From the NCBI GenBank assembly GCA_041581135.1, contig JBFGCM010000017.1:1-49268 (forward strand): a DNA stretch of 49,268 bases, given 5' to 3'. The notes beneath the pieces were generated by a model, which was given only the letters and a program-made list of their open reading frames with translations, did not search any database and was not told the DNA's origin. This stretch comes from JBFGCM01 sp041581135 (GTDB lineage Bacteria; Actinomycetota; Acidimicrobiia; Spongiisociales; UBA5794). Made by a program: the position numbers and the translations under genes. This document shows positions 41,240-48,956 of this stretch, piece by piece; within the stretch, counting starts at the first letter, position 1, and every line of letters begins with the position of its first letter.

Positions 41240-42366
41240 GGGTCCTCATCGTGGGCGCCGGAATCGTCGGTCGGGCCGCATCCTGGGACATGGCGCGCCG
41301 GGGCCACGGCGTGATCATCGCCGACCGCGACCGGGCGGCGGCCTACGGAGTGGCCAACGAGCTCGACCTGCAGCCCCTCGTCCTCGACGTGGCGGATGCC
41401 TCGTCCGTGGAGAGGGCTCTCGAGGATGTCGACGCCATCATCGCCGCCGTGCCCGGGGCCTACGGCGTCGAGGTCGCCTCTGCGGCCATCGATGCCGGCT
41501 GCCACTACTTCGACTTCGGCGGCAACGCGACCATCGTCGAGCGCGAGCTCACCCTCCACGAAGCCGCCTTGGAGGCGGGCGTCGCCGTGATCCCCGACGG
41601 AGGGCTGGCTCCGGGGTTGGTGAATGTGCTCGCCACCGACCTCATGCGCCGGCTCGGCGACGGCCCGATCCAGGAGCTGCGGATGCGGGTGGGAGCGCTG
41701 CCGCAGGAGCCGGTCGGAGCCCTCGGCTACGACCTGGCGTTCTCGGCGGACGGCTTGTTGACCGAGTACAGCGAGCCGGCGGAGATCCTCCGGCAGAGGC
41801 GTCGCACCGTCGCCGAGCCGCTCACCGACGTCGAGGAGCACGAGTGGCCTGGATTGCCACCGCTGGAGGCATTCCACACCAGCGGCGGCACGTCCACCAT
41901 GTGTGACCTGTGGGAGAGCCGGGTCCACGAGCTGGACTACAAGACCTTCCGGTATCGGGGACACGCCACGTCATTCGCCGTCATGCGAGAGCTGGGCCTG
42001 TTCGGACGCGAAGCCTGGATCATCGACGGCGAAGCGGTGGTGCCACGCGACGTGGTGCGGGAAGCGTTGCGCCGGCTTCAGCCGGCTGACGCCGATGTCG
42101 TGATCCTGCGGTGCTGGGCCCGAGCCGTCCGCAACGGAGCGCACCAGGTGACCGGCGTCCAACTGGAGGATAGGCCCGACGAGCGTTTCACCGCCTTGGC
42201 ACGGACGACTGCGTTCCCGGTGACCGCAGCGGTGGACCTCATCGCACGCGGCCGGCTGGATGTCTCGGGCGCGCTCGCATTCCATGAGGCGTTGACCGGT
42301 GACGAACTCCTTCCAGAGCTCGCCAAAGTCGGCATCGCCCCGGCACCGTGGGTGCCAGGGGCCTGA
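41236..42366 (+). CDS. Saccharopine dehydrogenase-like NAD(P)-dependent reductase
   Basis: 376 residues. An N-terminal Rossmann fold (VLIVGAGIVGRAASWDMARRG) is followed by IIAAVPGAYGVEVASAAIDAGCHYFDFGG and the second domain with PDGGLAPGLVNVLA. The order and spacing match the saccharopine dehydrogenase/lysine 6-dehydrogenase family (LYSDH-like). It probably oxidises or reduces an amino or imino acid; the substrate is not defined. The start ATG overlaps the PIG-L stop. It ends 6 nt from the convergent UgpC-type ATPase gene. Confidence 0.87.
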   Translation: MRVLIVGAGIVGRAASWDMARRGHGVIIADRDRAAAYGVANELDLQPLVLDVADASSVERALEDVDAIIAAVPGAYGVEVASAAIDAGCHYFDFGGNATIVERELTLHEAALEAGVAVIPDGGLAPGLVNVLATDLMRRLGDGPIQELRMRVGALPQEPVGALGYDLAFSADGLLTEYSEPAEILRQRRRTVAEPLTDVEEHEWPGLPPLEAFHTSGGTSTMCDLWESRVHELDYKTFRYRGHATSFAVMRELGLFGREAWIIDGEAVVPRDVVREALRRLQPADADVVILRCWARAVRNGAHQVTGVQLEDRPDERFTALARTTAFPVTAAVDLIARGRLDVSGALAFHEALTGDELLPELAKVGIAPAPWVPGA

Positions 42367-42372
42367 TCGAGG

Positions 42373-43578
42373 TCACTGACGGATGCGGTGGCCCGACTTG
42401 GGGTCGAAGAAATGGAGCTTGCCCGTGTCCACAGACAGCGTGATCCGGTCGCCCGCTTGCACGGGGACATCGGAACTCACCCGGGACGCGAACCGCGTAG
42501 TGTCGCCGAGAATCGAGGGGTCAGCGCCGCTGTCGGCGAGCAGCTCTTCGATGTCGGGGGTGATCACAGGGGCGAGCGGCAGGGTGTAGTGGACGAAGGA
42601 CTCCGAACCCAGCATCTCGGTGATCTCGACGTCCACCGTGATCTGGTGCTCCGGTCCCAGCGGGCTCATCGAGCTGTGCTCGAAGTCACCAGGTCGAATG
42701 CCCACCACGAGCTGCTCACCCATGTGGTTCTCGATGCCGGGGTGACGGTCCAGGGCCTTGCGGTCCACGACGAGCTTGATGTCATCGATGTCGACGTACA
42801 CCCGATCGCCTTCGGCGTGCAGCTTGCCGTAGACCATGTTCATGGCGGGCGATCCGATGACCCCGGCCACGAACAGGTTGACCGGCTCGTGATAGAGCTC
42901 GGTGGGCGGGGCGACCTGTTGGAGGTTGTCCGGGCGGGCATGCGTCACGGGCTTGAGGACCACGACGCGGTGGCCCAGCGTCATCGCTTCGACCTGGTCA
43001 TGGGTGACGTACACGGTGGTGGTCTGCAGGCGGCTGTGGAGCCTGCCCAGCTCGGTGCGCATCTGCACCCGCAACTTGGCATCGAGGTTCGAAAGCGGCT
43101 CATCCATCAGGAATGCCTTCGGCTCACGCACGATGGCGCGACCCATGGCGACGCGCTGGCGCTGACCACCGGAGAGGGCTTTCGGCTTGCGATCCAGGTA
43201 CTCGGTGATCTCGAGGACGGCTGCTGCCTCGTCGACCCGCCGCTTGATCTCGTCTTTGGGCATCTTCCGCAGCTTGAGACCGAATGCCATGTTGTCGAAC
43301 ACCGACATGTGGGGATACAGCGCGTAGTTCTGGAACACCATGGCGATGTCCCGGTCTTTCGGCTGGACGTCGTTGACCAGCTCATCGCCGATCATCATCT
43401 TGCCTTCGGTGATGTCTTCGAGGCCGGCGATCATGCGCAAGATCGTGGATTTGCCGCAGCCGGAAGGGCCGACGAGCACCAGAAACTCACCGTCGACGAT
43501 CTCGAGGTTGACGTCGCCGACAGCCCTCGTGCCGTCCGGATAGACCTTGCCGATACCTTCCAATGTGATGCCAGCCAA
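42373..43578 (-). CDS. Orphan ABC-transporter ATPase, UgpC/MalK/MsiK type
   Basis: About 401 residues. Walker A GPSGCGKST (37-45), Q-loop VFQNYALYPHMSV, signature LSGGQRQRV, Walker B AFLMDEPLSNLDAKLR and the H-loop TVYVTHD are intact. The C-terminal 160 residues are a TOBE/MalK-type regulatory domain (VVGIRPGDFEHSS), longer than average. It energises sugar or glycerol-phosphate importers; no permease or binding protein is nearby, so it may serve several importers as MsiK does in Streptomyces. TTG 43578 is chosen because AGGAGG lies 5 nt upstream; a GTG two codons earlier would nearly overlap it. A hairpin lies in its leader at 43609. Confidence 0.88.
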   Translation of the reverse strand: MAGITLEGIGKVYPDGTRAVGDVNLEIVDGEFLVLVGPSGCGKSTILRMIAGLEDITEGKMMIGDELVNDVQPKDRDIAMVFQNYALYPHMSVFDNMAFGLKLRKMPKDEIKRRVDEAAAVLEITEYLDRKPKALSGGQRQRVAMGRAIVREPKAFLMDEPLSNLDAKLRVQMRTELGRLHSRLQTTTVYVTHDQVEAMTLGHRVVVLKPVTHARPDNLQQVAPPTELYHEPVNLFVAGVIGSPAMNMVYGKLHAEGDRVYVDIDDIKLVVDRKALDRHPGIENHMGEQLVVGIRPGDFEHSSMSPLGPEHQITVDVEITEMLGSESFVHYTLPLAPVITPDIEELLADSGADPSILGDTTRFASRVSSDVPVQAGDRITLSVDTGKLHFFDPKSGHRIRQ

Positions 43579-43608
43579 CACAGCCTCCTTGGACTTCAGA
43601 TGTTGCGC

Positions 43609-43628
43609 CGCGCCCCATGCAGGGCGCG
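43609..43628 (-). promoter_or_regulatory. Hairpin/palindrome in the UgpC-type leader
   Basis: CGCGCCC-CATGCA-GGGCGCG is a perfect 7-bp inverted repeat with a 6-nt loop, 30 nt upstream of the TTG start in the divergent region with the short-chain dehydrogenase-like gene. It may be an operator or a leader hairpin. Confidence 0.35.
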
Positions 43629-43666
43629 TCTCTCTGCGAAAGTCTCCGAGAGCGTACCAGTTGCGC

Positions 43667-43672
43667 GATAAT
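43667..43672 (+). promoter_or_regulatory. Possible -10 box upstream of the SDR-fold gene
   Basis: GATAAT lies 20 nt before ATG 43693, ahead of an AGGAGG ribosome site. There is no convincing -35. Confidence 0.3.
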
Positions 43673-43692
43673 CCCGCTGTCAGGAGGTCGAA

Positions 43693-44403
43693 ATGGGTAC
43701 GGGAAAGGTCGCCGTCATCACCGGTGGCACCGGGGGGCTCGGCCAGGCCATCGTGCCGGTGCTCATCGACCGCGGCTACAGCTTGGCCATCACCTACATC
43801 GTGCCTGAAGAAGCGACAGCGCTCGAGGAGAAGTTCGACCTCGACGACGACCGCTTGCTGTTGCGGCGAGTGGATTCCACGGATTCGGGCGCAGTGGACG
43901 CCTTCTTCTCGGAAACTCGCGAGCGGCTGGGCCGCATCGAGGTCATGTGCGCGCTCGTCGGCGGTTGGGCCGCGGGCCGCGACGTCGCCGAGACCGACGA
44001 TGTGCGGTTCGACCGCATGATCGACCTCAACCTGCGCTCGGCGTTCTACGCCGTGCGCGCCGTCATCCCCTACCTGCGTGAGTCGGGATGGGGCCGCATC
44101 GTGTTGGTCGGTAGCCGAGCTGCGTTCGACAATCCGGCGGGCCAGGCCGCTTTCAACATCGCCAAGGCGGGGGTCATCTCGCTCGCCAAGAGCGTCGCTC
44201 ACGAGCTCGATGACACCGAGATCAACGCCAACGCCATCCTCCCCAACCTCATCGACACGCCGGCGACCCGGTCGGCGCTGCCCTACGCCGACTACATGGA
44301 CTGGCCGAAGCCCGAGGAGATCGCCGCCGTCATCGACTTCTTGTGCTCCCCGGCGTCCGACGTCGTGAACGGCGCAGCGATTCCTGCCTACGGCAAGAGC
44401 TGA
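43693..44403 (+). CDS. Short-chain dehydrogenase-fold protein lacking the catalytic tyrosine
   Basis: 236 residues, classical SDR length. The cofactor loop TGGTGGLG (10-17), N113 in DLNLRSAFYA, S141 in GSRAAF and K158 are in place. The tyrosine of YxxxK is F154 (FNIAK), which would abolish normal hydride chemistry unless another residue substitutes. LPNLIDTPATRSALP fits the substrate loop. It may be a non-catalytic SDR, a regulator, or an enzyme with altered chemistry. AGGAGG lies 5-6 nt before the ATG. It is divergent from the orphan ATPase and convergent with the FIST gene 10 nt away. Confidence 0.85.
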   Translation: MGTGKVAVITGGTGGLGQAIVPVLIDRGYSLAITYIVPEEATALEEKFDLDDDRLLLRRVDSTDSGAVDAFFSETRERLGRIEVMCALVGGWAAGRDVAETDDVRFDRMIDLNLRSAFYAVRAVIPYLRESGWGRIVLVGSRAAFDNPAGQAAFNIAKAGVISLAKSVAHELDDTEINANAILPNLIDTPATRSALPYADYMDWPKPEEIAAVIDFLCSPASDVVNGAAIPAYGKS

Positions 44404-44413
44404 TCGGCAGCCG

Positions 44414-45556
44414 TCACGGCGCCGTCGATCGGACCTCCACCAGTGAAACCGTGAAACCATGGAGGTAGTTGCTGTCGCCAACGGGCCCGATCTCTCCGGC
44501 GGCGAAGATCCCGGCGAGGGCAGGCGGCTCCATGACTCGCGTGATGAGCGAGGCGTCGTGGTGGGGTTCTCCGAAGAACCGCCGCCCCCTCCCGTTGCAC
44601 GCGAACAACAACACCCCGCCGTCTGCCGAGCGGTCCCCCAGCGCCTGGCGGAGGTCGGCATCCGCGCTCAACGGGTCTCGCACCTGGAATTGCACGGTGC
44701 GGCCGACGGGTACCTTCTCGCCCACGGTCACTGAGCCGTGATCGTGATCGATGTCGATCACGGCCCGGATGACGAAATCGCCCTGGTCGAATCCCGGCCG
44801 GTACTCGTCGACGACCACGCCGAGATGCAGGCCCCGGCGCGCCAACTCCTGTTCATCGGGATCGAGCGAGTTGAAGAGATCACGCAGATAGTCGACGGCA
44901 GGCACTCCGGCGATCGTCAGAAGCTCCCGATCCTCGGCCGAGGTCACGGTGGCCGGTTGGCCCAGCGGTCGGCATCCCTGTGAAAGCAGCGGTGAGAATT
45001 CCACATCGCCGGCGAGCGACAGGACGATGGCTCCATGGTCCACGACCACCCCGTCGAGCCACATGACCGCACCCTCCTGCCCCGGATTCGCCAGACCGCC
45101 GACGACGGGCAGGCCTGATTCTCCCAACCTGGCCACGAAGGGGACCGCAGGGAACGAGAAAGGGTCGCCCAAAATCACCACGCCCACTGCTCCGTCGTTG
45201 TGCGGAGCGCTCGACACGACCACACCACGGCCGGGCACCCGGACCGCCTCGAGATGCCGCGCCACGCGCTCCACGCCCGGCAGGACGGCCGCCCACACGG
45301 AGATCCCAGGACCGTCGTCAGCCTCTTTGTCGTCACCGATGACACCATCGGCGATGCACCCCAGGGAGGTACCACCCTTGGCGACGAGGCCGGCCACCAC
45401 GGAGGCAATGTGCTCGGCGTGAGCGGAGTGCGAGGGCGTGGCGAACGCGAACAACAGGTCCGGATCGGCGTCGAGATCGCGCGTTGCCGCCGTCAGCGCC
45501 TCGGCGAGCGCCGCCGCCGTGTTCTCTTCGGTCGAGTACCCCGATCCGAATCGCAT
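44414..45556 (-). CDS. FIST-domain (FIST_N/FIST_C) signal-sensing protein
   Basis: About 380 residues. The N-terminal half (LFAFATPSHSAHAEHIASVVAGLVAKGGTSLGCIADGVIG...) matches FIST_N. The C-terminal half (FVIRAVIDIDHDHGSVTVGEKVPVGRTVQFQVRD... GVLLFACNGRGRRFFGEPHHDA... GIFAAGEIGPVG) matches FIST_C. FIST proteins are thought to bind small ligands such as amino acids and are otherwise found with signalling domains; here it is stand-alone and soluble. ATG 45556 is chosen because TAATCT ends 7 nt upstream, and the family starts near there; a longer in-frame extension to 45751 looks non-coding. Confidence 0.85.
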   Translation of the reverse strand: MRFGSGYSTEENTAAALAEALTAATRDLDADPDLLFAFATPSHSAHAEHIASVVAGLVAKGGTSLGCIADGVIGDDKEADDGPGISVWAAVLPGVERVARHLEAVRVPGRGVVVSSAPHNDGAVGVVILGDPFSFPAVPFVARLGESGLPVVGGLANPGQEGAVMWLDGVVVDHGAIVLSLAGDVEFSPLLSQGCRPLGQPATVTSAEDRELLTIAGVPAVDYLRDLFNSLDPDEQELARRGLHLGVVVDEYRPGFDQGDFVIRAVIDIDHDHGSVTVGEKVPVGRTVQFQVRDPLSADADLRQALGDRSADGGVLLFACNGRGRRFFGEPHHDASLITRVMEPPALAGIFAAGEIGPVGDSNYLHGFTVSLVEVRSTAP

Positions 45557-45563
45557 CTGGAGG

Positions 45564-45569
45564 AGATTA
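45564..45569 (-). promoter_or_regulatory. Putative leaderless -10 box before the FIST gene
   Basis: TAATCT on the minus strand ends 7 nt before ATG 45556. Confidence 0.4.
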
Positions 45570-45797
45570 GGGAATTCGCCGGTGCTGAACCGGGGGGCCG
45601 GACGGCGGTCGTCCGAAGAGAGGGCATGTGAACCACACGACCCCCCAATGCTGAACCGGCCGTGCTGCTCGGTCTGCGCTCGTCCCTCGTTCAGGTAGGC
45701 GGCGGCCGCCGGGTTCTCTGTCGAGTTCTCAGGAGAAGGCCCTGAGGGCACTCCTCGCAGGTGAGACAGCCACAGACGCCGACGGAGCAGCCGGCGT

Positions 45798-46106
45798 ACA
45801 TCGGTCTACGGGCGCCTGGCCACCGCAACCAGTGAGGCACAGGTGGGTGCGCGTGTGTTCGATCTGCACCTCGCCGGAGACAACGGGTCGACACCGAGCA
45901 GCGACGTGCTGATCCGCATCCCCCACGACGGGCCGTTGTATGGCATGACCTGGAGCCCGGACGGCCAGACGCTCATCACCGGGGGCACGCAACTGCTGCC
46001 CCTCATCAACCCGATCGAACGCAGGCTGCTCGACGAGCACACCCGGGAGTTGCTCACGCGCGAGCTCACTCCAGCCGAGTGCCGACGCTACGACATCTGC
46101 GAGTGA
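45798..46106 (+). pseudogene. C-terminal remnant of a WD40-repeat regulator
   Basis: The frame ending at 46106 reads YGRLATATSEAQ..., ARVFDLHLAG, LYGMTWSPDGQTLITGG and finally LLTRELTPAECRRYDICE. The WSPDGQTLITGG stretch is a WD40 blade. The ending is the usual tail of actinobacterial WD40-repeat regulators with an N-terminal BTAD or kinase domain. Upstream the frame closes at a stop (45762-45764), and only about one and a half blades remain where six to seven are normal. I read it as a truncated, non-functional remnant. A GTG at 45843 could still start an 87-residue peptide, but no ribosome site is evident. Confidence 0.6.
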
Positions 46107-46477
46107 GCGCAGCCGCGTTCGTGACGGCCTGAGGCTCGGGGAGCAGACGCCAGACGCCAGAAGCCAGACGCCGGATCAGACGAGGAGCTCTTGATCTCGG
46201 TGGAAACTCACAAGCTCGCCACGGGAAGTCAGATGTCCGAAGTCCGCACCCGGGTTGCCGTCCCCCGTACCGGGACGGGCCCCACGTCACGTTCGGTCCT
46301 ACCTGATGAGCCGTGGTCGCAGACATATCCCGCAGCGGGGAATCCGCCTTCGCGGACGATCGGTGTGGGGCCGGCATGCCGCAGGTATCCAAGTCGCCCT
46401 CGGCACGCGTAGGTTTCTAGGGAGTGGCCATCCTCTTCGATCGAGCGCGGTGGCCCAAGAGAGAGAGGAGAGTGGGT
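46107..46477. other. Gene-free stretch
   Basis: About 370 nt with no convincing gene on either strand. It holds a 7-bp tandem repeat (46144-46171) and an imperfect CCCGT/ACGGG hairpin near 46263, and it leads into the ribosome site of the LVIVD-repeat gene. Open frames here have no recognisable protein features. Confidence 0.5.
46144..46171. repeat. Four-unit 7-bp tandem repeat
   Basis: CAGACGC, CAGACGC, CAGAAGC, CAGACGC occur back to back, with one mismatch in the third unit. Confidence 0.8.
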
Positions 46478-47860
46478 ATGCGTCGACTTCGATTGCCGAT
46501 CCTTGTGGTCGTAATGGTCCTCGGCCTAGTGGCGACAACCGCCGGCACCGCTTCGGCGGACCACGACACCGAGCCGTCCACACAGAACATGCACGCGATG
46601 GGCCACAGCCCTCAGCCGGCTACGTTCTCGGTACCCGACGGGGAGCGAGTGGTCAGCTCGGACATCGCATTCCAGGGCAAACTGGCGTATCAGGGGAACT
46701 ACAACGGGTTCCGGGTGATCGACATCTCGGCACCGGGCAACCCGAAACTGATCGCCCACCCGGAATGTAACGGTGACCAAGGCGACATCGTGGTGTGGGA
46801 CAACGTCTTGGTCCGGTCGTGGAACACGAAACGCTCGACCGACCGGGTCTGTGGCGACTCGATCGTGCCTGCCGGGTTCGAGGGTGTGCACGTGTGGGAC
46901 ATCAGCAACCCGGCCGATCCGGCGCTGCTCGGCTCGCTCGAGCTGCCCTGCGGTTCGCACACCGCCACGGCTGCTGGGGTCGATGACGGTGACCTGATCA
47001 TCTACAGCAACAACTCGAGCAGCAGCGGCTGCGGCGTCGGCCTCGATATCGACGGACAGAACGCCCTGGGTGACTTCATGGACGTCATCGCGGTGCCGCT
47101 CGCTGATCCGGCGTCCATCAGCTTGATTCATCGTGAACCGTTGGCTGGACCCAACGACCCGCTGGTGCGCACGGGCTGTCACGACGCCGCCGTCATCCTC
47201 GGCGGTGTCAACAAGGCCATGTGCGCCAGCGCCGACACGATAAACGTGTGGGATATCAGCAACCCCCGGGATCCGGAACCTCTGTTCACGGTGGTCGAGC
47301 CCGGCGTCGGTGACTCGGAGTCGAACGGTCGCTGGCACTCGGCCGGTTTCACCTGGGACGGCGAGGTCCTCGTGGCCGGTTGGGAGCCGGGAGGCGGAGG
47401 CGCCGGCGAATGCGAGGAAGACGATCCCGACGTCGACAAGACGATGTTCTTCTACGACGGGAACAACGGAACCAAGCTGGGTGAGTGGGTCCTCGAACGT
47501 GACCAGGGCGCCGACGAGAACTGCACGATCCACAACTACAACATCGTGCCGCTGCGCAGCGGCCGATATGTCGTCGTGAGCGGCAACTACCAGGCCGGGA
47601 CCTGGGTCACGGACTTCACCGACCCGAAGAACCCGTTCTCGGTCGCATGGTCCGACCCCGTGTCGCTTGGACCGGGTCCTTTCTGTGGCGGCCAATGCCA
47701 GATCGGCGGATCGTGGTCCAGCTACTGGTACAACAACTTCGTCTACGAGTCCGACATCACCCGGGGCCTGAACGTGTTCCGTGTGAGCGACAAGGTGACC
47801 GGCGGGGCGATGAAGCTCGACCGCCTCAACCCGCAGACACAGGAGGTCAGCTTGCCCTGA
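46478..47860 (+). CDS. Secreted LVIVD-repeat (beta-propeller-like) protein
   Basis: About 460 residues. A Sec signal peptide (RRLRLPILVVVMVLGLVATTAGTASA, cleavage near residue 28) is followed by repeated blades with the LVIVD signature ending xxWDISNPxxP. Examples are FRVIDISAPGNPKLIAH, VHVWDISNPADPALLGS, INVWDISNPRDPEPLFT and WVTDFTDPKNPFSVA. Such proteins are extracellular or surface propellers of unknown function. Ten or so cysteines suggest disulfides. ATG 46478 is chosen because GAGAGGAG lies 7 nt upstream and the signal peptide begins there. It sits alone in a decaying region and is followed by a strong hairpin. Confidence 0.85.
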   Translation: MRRLRLPILVVVMVLGLVATTAGTASADHDTEPSTQNMHAMGHSPQPATFSVPDGERVVSSDIAFQGKLAYQGNYNGFRVIDISAPGNPKLIAHPECNGDQGDIVVWDNVLVRSWNTKRSTDRVCGDSIVPAGFEGVHVWDISNPADPALLGSLELPCGSHTATAAGVDDGDLIIYSNNSSSSGCGVGLDIDGQNALGDFMDVIAVPLADPASISLIHREPLAGPNDPLVRTGCHDAAVILGGVNKAMCASADTINVWDISNPRDPEPLFTVVEPGVGDSESNGRWHSAGFTWDGEVLVAGWEPGGGGAGECEEDDPDVDKTMFFYDGNNGTKLGEWVLERDQGADENCTIHNYNIVPLRSGRYVVVSGNYQAGTWVTDFTDPKNPFSVAWSDPVSLGPGPFCGGQCQIGGSWSSYWYNNFVYESDITRGLNVFRVSDKVTGGAMKLDRLNPQTQEVSLP

Positions 47861-47876
47861 CCCGTCCACATTGCGA

Positions 47877-47905
47877 GGCCCGGGCCGTAGCCCACGGTCC
47901 GGGCC
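47877..47905 (+). terminator. Terminator-like hairpin after the LVIVD-repeat gene
   Basis: GGCCCGGGCCGT and ACGGTCCGGGCC form a 12-bp stem (one G-T pair) around a 5-nt loop, 16 nt after the stop codon. It is followed by CTTGC rather than a U-tract. Confidence 0.65.
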
Positions 47906-47937
47906 CTTGCACGTGCCGGGTCCTGGCGCTCTCCGTT

Positions 47938-47958
47938 GCCAACGCTTCGAGCGTTGGC
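47938..47958. terminator. Second hairpin downstream of the LVIVD-repeat gene
   Basis: GCCAACGCT-TCG-AGCGTTGGC is a perfect 9-bp inverted repeat. It could be a back-up terminator for the plus-strand transcript, or one for something arriving on the minus strand. Confidence 0.45.
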
Positions 47959-48099
47959 TTCAACTGAAAGCGCTTGGGGTCGGCGAGAACTCGCGTGCAA
48001 GAACGACACAAGAGAAGCCGGCGCGCCAGCTTCCGCGGCGCTCGGGTGTCAGTCGGTGCCCTCGGTCAGTCTGCTCGGCGACCTCCCAGAATGCGCGAC

Positions 48100-48430
48100 C
48101 ACAAGCGGCGGTCGGTCCCGTGCTCGGCTGCGAACGCGTACGTGCCGATCTGGCGCTATGACGTGTCCGCTGACATGATCGTCATCTGCCGTGAAAAGGC
48201 AGTGCTTGAAGGCTCTCACCGAACCTTTCTGTCCAGCCACTACACGCCTTGAACTTGCCTCGCAGCTACCAAACGATCCTCGTGTGCGGGGCCATTGGGC
48301 TCGGAAGTAGTCGCTAAGGAGACGCCCAAGCCCTGGTCGAGTTTCACATCACCTGGAGCCTGGCGGAACGCTGCTGCTCGACATCGAAGTGCCCTACGCC
48401 GACGCCGATCAATGGCCGTCGACCGCGAAC
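48100..48430 (+). pseudogene. Class I SAM-dependent methyltransferase, multiply frameshifted remnant
   Basis: Pieces of one methyltransferase appear in order but in different frames. VLGCERV (to 48161) sits where motif I (VLDVGCGTGR) is expected. The frame ending at 48252 reads YDVSADMIVICREKA, the post-I acidic loop and helix. The frame from 48249 reads LNLPRSYQTILVCGAIGLGSSR and then meets TAA at 48315-48317, with GDAQALVEFH continuing after it. The frame from 48335 reads HLEPGGTLLLDIEVPYADADQW, the motif III region. At least three frameshifts and one nonsense codon are needed, so it is dead unless the sequence itself is wrong. The C-terminal part beyond 48430 is not recognisable. Confidence 0.65.
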
Positions 48431-48716
48431 GCTCGTTGTCACGTGACGTCGTCGCCCACCTCGCCACCGTCGCCCGTGTCCTGCCCTCCTGTTCGAGGCT
48501 CCGGACGGACAGCTCGATGTGTGCCCGCTCGATCTCGAACACCCTCAGGCCACGGCTGCTCTCGGTCGCCGAGCGCGCATTCGTGCCGTGAGGGGACATG
48601 GCACGTAGTTGCGTTCCCACCATCGCACGGAACGCTCGACCAAAGCAACGCCTTGTGAACGCAGAAACGCCCGGGCAGCGGGGTCCCTGCAACGACGCGC
48701 CAACGGCAAGTCTGCG
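48431..48716. other. Gene-free stretch before the tRNAs
   Basis: No convincing coding or RNA feature. A short plus-strand stretch near 48480-48580 reads like PALLFEAPDGQLDVCPLDLEHPQ and may be more of the decayed gene upstream. A 150-residue minus-strand frame over it has no protein-like pattern. Confidence 0.4.
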
Positions 48717-48789
48717 TAGCCCCGACCGGATTTGAACCGGCGTTACCGCCTTGAGAGGGCGGCGTCCTAGGCCGCTAGACGACGGGGCC
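48717..48789 (-). tRNA. tRNA-Glu (CTC)
   Basis: 73 nt on the minus strand. Acceptor stem GGCCCCG/CGGGGCT with G1-U72 wobble, D-arm with TCTAGCGGCCTAGGA, anticodon stem CCGCC/GGCGG around loop CTCTCAA (anticodon CTC), T-arm with GGTTCAAATCC, discriminator A. CCA is not encoded. It lies 42 nt downstream of tRNA-Gln, probably in one transcript. Confidence 0.95.
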
Positions 48790-48831
48790 AGAACTGAGGC
48801 CTGAGTGTAGACCCCAAATCAACGGATATGG

Positions 48832-48903
48832 CTCGGGGGGGAGGACTCGAACCCCCAACGACGGGACCAGAACCCGCTGTGTTACCGATTACACCACCCC
48901 CGA
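48832..48903 (-). tRNA. tRNA-Gln (CTG)
   Basis: 72 nt on the minus strand. Acceptor stem TCGGGGG/CCCCCGA, anticodon loop TTCTGGT (anticodon CTG) in a CGGG/CCCG stem, T-arm with GGGTTCGAGTCC, discriminator G. CCA is not encoded. Confidence 0.95.
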
Positions 48904-48956
48904 ATGGGTGGAGGCGCGAGGATACGAAAGCTTCGGTGGATCGGCAACCCGGATGA

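Noticed and set aside
46066..46412. Small genes on either strand between the WD40 remnant and the LVIVD gene
   Set aside because: No ribosome site, no motifs, and the reading crosses the tandem repeat.
48240..48692. 150-residue minus-strand gene
   Set aside because: Arg-rich translation without protein-like pattern, over the plus-strand methyltransferase remnant.
48717..48903. Prophage or integrative element attached at the tRNA genes
   Set aside because: No integrase and no duplicated tRNA 3' end was seen in the window; only decayed gene fragments lie beside the tRNAs.
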